From NCBI RefSeq assembly GCF_001418565.1, contig NZ_LIQQ01000011.1, positions 1 to 64,000 of the forward strand: DNA of 64,000 nt. The letters run 5' to 3'. The notes under the pieces were generated by a model, which saw nothing but the letters and a program-made list of their open reading frames with translations, had not been told where the DNA came from and made no database searches. The stretch is from Streptomyces graminilatus. Its GTDB lineage: Bacteria; Actinomycetota; Actinomycetes; Streptomycetales; Streptomycetaceae. The position numbers and the translations under genes are program-made. Positions 60,735 to 64,000 of this stretch are shown in pieces; the first letter of the stretch is position 1; every line of letters begins with the position of its first letter.

Positions 60735-61553
60735 TCAAGAACCCAGGCCCACCTCACAGGGGAACAGGACAGACACGCCCCGGGGCTCCTCCGTGAAGAT
60801 GACCCTCTTGGAAAGCGCGGACATGAAGCCGAGCTCGAAGATGGTGCCGTTCCCGACGAGACCGCCCGGGTTACACACGACAACAGCGTCGGATTTCCGG
60901 AACGCGTCCATGTGCACGTACTTGTGCCGCCACGTGTCGCGTTCGTTCTTCAGTAAATCCTGGTAGTCGAAGAGGATGAAGTCGGAGCCCGCGGTTTCCG
61001 GCTTGATCCTTGTACTCCGAGGGCTCAGCACCACGGTGCCGCTCTCTCGCAGACGGGCGATAGTGCCCTCGATATACCCCAGGGACTGCTGGAAGCTGCC
61101 GCAGACAACAGCAGTCCGGAACTCCCGCCGGATCAGGCCTTCCACCATGTCGTTCGAACCGCACGCGGACAAGCCCGTTTCCAGGTAGAACCGCTCCAGC
61201 TCCGGCCCCACTATGTTGAAATAGAGGCCGGTGTCGACATAGATGCTGTTGACCAGTGCGACCGCTTCCGGCTGCGGGAGCCGCTGGAAGACCCCGGTGG
61301 CGTACAGTCGCGTTCCCTTGTTGTCAACAACCTCGCTGAACTCCTTGAGCCCGGCGCAAAACTCGCCGACCCTGTCTGCCAGCACCTCGCCGACGAGGCT
61401 GTCTCCATACGCGAGCCGCTCCCTTTTGAGTAGCTTCAACTCGCCGCTCTGGAAGCGGTAAACACTAACGCGTTCCGAGTCGAAGTGGACCAGGACCCTG
61501 CCTTCTGTCACCAATGTAATGTTCTCCTTCTCGTTCCAGCGCGTTGGGAGCAC
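60735..61553 (-). CDS. Ppx/GppA-like half domain fused to deoxyribosyltransferase-like domain
   Basis: A 272-residue protein with an unusual architecture. Residues 20-130 look like the first half of a Ppx/GppA (ASKHA) domain: RVLVHFDSERVSVYRFQSGE, then RLYATGVFQRLPQPEA and FNIVGPELERFYLETG. Residues 135-270 follow the nucleoside 2-deoxyribosyltransferase/TIR-like fold: AVVCGSFQQSLGYIEGTI, KSDAVVVCNPGGLVGNGTIF, ELGFMSALSKRVIF, with the catalytic-type Glu in FELGF. Such a domain can hydrolyse or transfer N-glycosidic bonds. Together they suggest a nucleotide-sensing or -cleaving enzyme. Not recognised as a named family. Confidence 0.7.
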   Translation of the reverse strand: MLPTRWNEKENITLVTEGRVLVHFDSERVSVYRFQSGELKLLKRERLAYGDSLVGEVLADRVGEFCAGLKEFSEVVDNKGTRLYATGVFQRLPQPEAVALVNSIYVDTGLYFNIVGPELERFYLETGLSACGSNDMVEGLIRREFRTAVVCGSFQQSLGYIEGTIARLRESGTVVLSPRSTRIKPETAGSDFILFDYQDLLKNERDTWRHKYVHMDAFRKSDAVVVCNPGGLVGNGTIFELGFMSALSKRVIFTEEPRGVSVLFPCEVGLGS

Positions 61554-61608
61554 ACGGCCTTCGTCGAATCAGCTGAGAGGTTGACGAGCATTCCGGAGGA
61601 CACCACGA

Positions 61609-62325
61609 CTAATCGCCTTCTCCGCGCAGAGCGCTGAGGTACTTCTCGGCGAATTCTTCCTCTCTGTCCCGATTGTATTGAGTGATGAAACGCGGGTGCT
61701 CCAAGGGCACGATCCTTTGGAAGAAGCGCTGGCCCTCGTTTACCTTCGAGAGGAACTTGAAGTTCTCGCCACTGCCAATGCAGTAGCACACCGAGGTGTC
61801 GGTACCGAATGCCAGCTGGCGTTCCAGGGTGTCCACGAGGAAAGAGTGCAGGAGCTCCAGCAGCTTCTTGTTCTCGTAGTAGTTGCAGTTGACCTCGTTC
61901 CTCTTGTGGTTCGTTCTCACCAGGCCAAGAGGGCACACAAAACTCATTACGAAGTCGGCATAAAACTTGTCGCGGCCCCCGTAGCGCCTGATGACGTCGT
62001 GCAGAAACCCGGCGGAAGGCCGGCTCACCGCATAGCCGTCGACATCGACGCCCGTTTCGCTTTCGAGGAGCTTGGCGTCTTCGAACGGGACCCCGGTCAC
62101 GGCCGTGCCGCGTCGGGCGGGCGAGCTCCCCAGTACCAGACGGCGCGGCTTATCGTCGTCGTAGTACTTGTGGTAGAACGCGGTCGTCACCTCGCGGACA
62201 CGCTCCTGCTGGGGTCCGGTGAACGGATTGATGACCGTGAATCCGGGAGGCAGTTCAAGCGTCGTTTCCGCGAGTTCCTCGTTGAACTGCAGAATCCGAC
62301 GGGCAACAGTCACTGGCCCGTTCAT
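61609..62325 (-). CDS. DUF4918/SMUG2-type uracil-DNA-glycosylase-like protein, altered motif 1
   Basis: A 238-residue protein matching DUF4918 (SMUG2-like) nearly throughout: LPPGFTVINPFTG, FYHKYYDDDKPRRLVLG, TGVPFEDAKLL, SAGFLHDVIRRYGG, FVMSFVCPLGLVR, NCNYYENKKLLELL and HPRFITQYNR. In SMUG-type enzymes motif 1 is G-x-NP with the water-activating Asn; here it is GSSPARRG, so the Asn is Ser. Either the enzyme uses another residue or it binds rather than excises bases. It starts at ATG 62325. It could protect the host from a DNA-damaging product of the operon. Confidence 0.8.
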   Translation of the reverse strand: MNGPVTVARRILQFNEELAETTLELPPGFTVINPFTGPQQERVREVTTAFYHKYYDDDKPRRLVLGSSPARRGTAVTGVPFEDAKLLESETGVDVDGYAVSRPSAGFLHDVIRRYGGRDKFYADFVMSFVCPLGLVRTNHKRNEVNCNYYENKKLLELLHSFLVDTLERQLAFGTDTSVCYCIGSGENFKFLSKVNEGQRFFQRIVPLEHPRFITQYNRDREEEFAEKYLSALRGEGD

Positions 62326-62458
62326 TACAGAAGTCCTTCCTTCGCGCTGGTCGCTCTGGATAGTCCGGTCGCTCCCTCCCGGCCGTCTGCGATTCAGCCT
62401 TCCCGCAGAACTGATGGGACGTCGTGAACGTGGCTGGCTGGAGGGGCGGTGGGAACCT

Positions 62459-63706
62459 TTAGGCGGTGACAGCCGACAGGTAAATCTCGGTACTTGTTGG
62501 GAATATTCGGATATCTTTAAATCCAGTACAGTCGAGCTCCGCACCAATCAGATTGGCTGTGTCCATCCCGCGATAGAGGTCGACGAACTCCGTGCCGGGG
62601 ATGATCAGTCCTGGCACGACGCAGCCCCGCTGAGTATACAGAAATCCGTTGGCCACGGAGACGATAATCACGGCACCGGGCTTCAGTACTCTGTGCGCCT
62701 CTGAGGCCGCCGCGGACGTGTCAAAGAACGACGAGTTGTACGTTCTCAAGGACACATACAGGTCGAAACTGTTCTCCGGTAGGGCAGACAGGTCTTCGGC
62801 GCTAGAGACGACAGTTCTCGACGAGGGAATGCGTCCGCCTATATTCGCAAGGCCACTTTCCGCGATGTCAACAAAGGTGATCTGCGGGCAATCGGAAAAC
62901 AAAGCCGCTGCTTCGTGACCGGCTCCGACGCCGACGTTGAGGATGTTGACGGCAGACAGCGACCTTGTGGACGACCTCCTGTAAACCGATATGAAGTCGT
63001 CCATCCACCTCACGTTGGCGGCACGAGCGTCGTACGCGTAGTCATAGGTACCGTACTTCGCGTCAAACGCTTCGGACAGTGCGTCGTTTACGGCGCGATC
63101 AGCTTCTTTGTACTCGATCCCATACCTCTGGCAGATCAGAGAAGCGAGCGCAATCCTCCCCCTGTTCTCATTGACATCATTCCTGGAAAGCGCGAACCCC
63201 CTCGACCTCAGCCCGGTGGAGACGGCTTCACTAATGCGATGTGTGGAGTAGTGGGGGTTGCACTCGATATTCTGCTCGCTCACTGCGTAGAGGTGTCGAT
63301 TCTGTTCGAGGATCTCGCGCTGCAAATCATCGGGGAAGCGGCGTGCATGACGTCGCGCGGTGACGGGATCGTCATCGAGGTAACTCGTCAGCGCGGGGTC
63401 TGGCAGACCGATATAGACCCTGTCGATGCGTACTTCCTTCAAGAGTTCGGCGAGCTCAAACGACGAGGCCGCTGACAGGGTGTTGATCGTTAGATATACG
63501 CTGTGCGCGCTGGATGTTCCGAGTTCTTGAATCCTGCGCCGCAGACTTCGATACCAGGATGCGCCGCGTACTTCTCCCTCGAAGGCGGAGCAAATCAGCT
63601 CGTTGTGTTCAGAAACGAGCGCAACGCCGACTCGCCGACCTGATTGTGGCGCCTTTTGTGCGACGCTGATGGCGTAGTTCATCCAATAGGTACTGTTTGG
63701 GCTCAT
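62459..63706 (-). CDS. Deaminase-like/methyltransferase fusion
   Basis: A 415-residue fusion. Residues 1-115 follow the RibD/dCMP-deaminase-like fold (WMNYAISVAQKAPQSGRRVG, SSAHSVYLTINTLSAASSFE, IDRVYIGLPDPAL), but the His-x-Glu and PCxxC zinc residues are absent, so it looks non-catalytic. Residues 225-415 are a SAM methyltransferase: motif I NILNVGVGAGHEAAALF, motif II VDIAESGL, then DLYVSLRTYNSSFFD. A helical linker connects them. First gene of the seven-gene operon; ATG 63706. Confidence 0.72.
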   Translation of the reverse strand: MSPNSTYWMNYAISVAQKAPQSGRRVGVALVSEHNELICSAFEGEVRGASWYRSLRRRIQELGTSSAHSVYLTINTLSAASSFELAELLKEVRIDRVYIGLPDPALTSYLDDDPVTARRHARRFPDDLQREILEQNRHLYAVSEQNIECNPHYSTHRISEAVSTGLRSRGFALSRNDVNENRGRIALASLICQRYGIEYKEADRAVNDALSEAFDAKYGTYDYAYDARAANVRWMDDFISVYRRSSTRSLSAVNILNVGVGAGHEAAALFSDCPQITFVDIAESGLANIGGRIPSSRTVVSSAEDLSALPENSFDLYVSLRTYNSSFFDTSAAASEAHRVLKPGAVIIVSVANGFLYTQRGCVVPGLIIPGTEFVDLYRGMDTANLIGAELDCTGFKDIRIFPTSTEIYLSAVTA

Positions 63707-63860
63707 GTGGGCCTCGATGTCTCACCTTGCGCGGCACGCACGGGGGGCGTCATCGCTCCTCGGGGACGTGGGCAGATCGGCTCGGTCCGGGGATACATGG
63801 CACGGACGCCGCATCCCTTGAGCGGAGCTGGACGAGCTCTACCAGCTCGGCTCGCAACGC

Positions 63861-63992
63861 CTACGCGGCGTCGACGAATTCGTAGTCCGGTTCGCTCAGT
63901 TCGTTCTTGAAGCCCTGGTAGTTCACGGCCACCTGTTGTGAACTGGTGAATCCGGTCAGAACGATCGAGTTGTCACGGACGCGGTGGACGAG
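63861..63992 (-). CDS. Short coding-like frame at window end
   Basis: A 43-codon open - strand frame with coding texture (NSIVLTGFTSSQQVAVNYQG and an acidic end DYEFVDAA) is closed by TAG at 63861 and preceded by an in-frame TGA at 63993. No ATG is available; internal GTG codons exist. It may be a small peptide gene or the frameshifted end of a gene lying further upstream. The 154 bases before the fusion gene hold its promoter but no clear box. Confidence 0.25.
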   Translation of the reverse strand, partial: LVHRVRDNSIVLTGFTSSQQVAVNYQGFKNELSEPDYEFVDAA

Positions 63993-64000
63993 TCATCGGC

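Noticed and set aside
1-64000. CRISPR arrays or long tandem repeats
   Set aside because: No regularly spaced direct repeats were seen on reading; repeated segments found are limited to the dispersed pair, the TTAGCGGT tandem and the protein-level helicase repeats.

Overview
The window looks like an accessory segment of a Streptomyces (or very close actinomycete) genome. It is GC-rich with strong third-position GC, many GTG starts and ATGA/GTGA gene overlaps. The family mix is typical of streptomycete arms or integrated elements: XRE/DUF397 pairs, DUF6624, XRE-TPR regulators and FxLD lanthipeptides. About a dozen broken genes, an IS5-type remnant and a dispersed repeat show a region shaped by repeated insertion and decay. 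No rRNA, tRNA or CRISPR array was seen.

Layout. 0-8 kb: a class I FxLD-type lanthipeptide operon on the + strand (PCMT-like methyltransferase, precursor, LanB, LanC, a free-standing SpaB_C-type protein, one unknown gene), ended by a hairpin. 8-16.5 kb: phosphotransferase, two Nudix hydrolases, nucleotidyltransferase, pseudokinase-like protein and a cis-prenyltransferase, mixed with remnants of a P-loop kinase, a phosphohexomutase and a UvrD-type helicase. 16.5-23.4 kb: accessory seryl-tRNA synthetase under a recognisable T-box leader, a PhyH dioxygenase, a frameshifted P-loop kinase, another phosphotransferase and an accessory arginyl-tRNA synthetase. 23.4-30.2 kb: four GNAT genes or remnants, a phosphatase, the IS5 remnant and unknown genes. 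31-34 kb: a second-copy-type MurC and a nitrilase-fold protein without its catalytic residues. 34-41 kb: a helicase with five helicase-associated repeats, an XRE/DUF397 pair, a resolvase-like protein, a TsaA/TrmO-like protein and an XRE-TPR regulator.

41.2-51.1 kb is a long + strand run. It begins with seven small accessory genes, behind a tandem operator-like repeat next to the XRE-TPR gene. A GH15 glucoamylase/trehalase-type enzyme, a second resolvase-like protein, a large unknown DNA-binding-like protein, an asparaginase coupled to a PPC-domain protein and a 2H phosphoesterase follow. 52-55.6 kb carries an AlkC/AlkD-type DNA glycosylase, a phosphotransferase, a decayed copy of the FxLD methyltransferase and a deoxyribosyltransferase-like protein.

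55.6-63.7 kb is the most unusual part: a seven-gene - strand operon. Three proteins look nucleic-acid or nucleotide directed: a deaminase-like/methyltransferase fusion, a DUF4918/SMUG2-type uracil-DNA-glycosylase-like protein, and a Ppx-like/deoxyribosyltransferase-like fusion. Four look like carrier-protein chemistry: ACP-AMP ligase, an active ketosynthase, a ketosynthase lacking its cysteine, and ACP-thioesterase. I do not recognise this combination. A small acyl product attached to or acting on a nucleoside or DNA, with glycosylase self-protection, is a reasonable but unproven reading.
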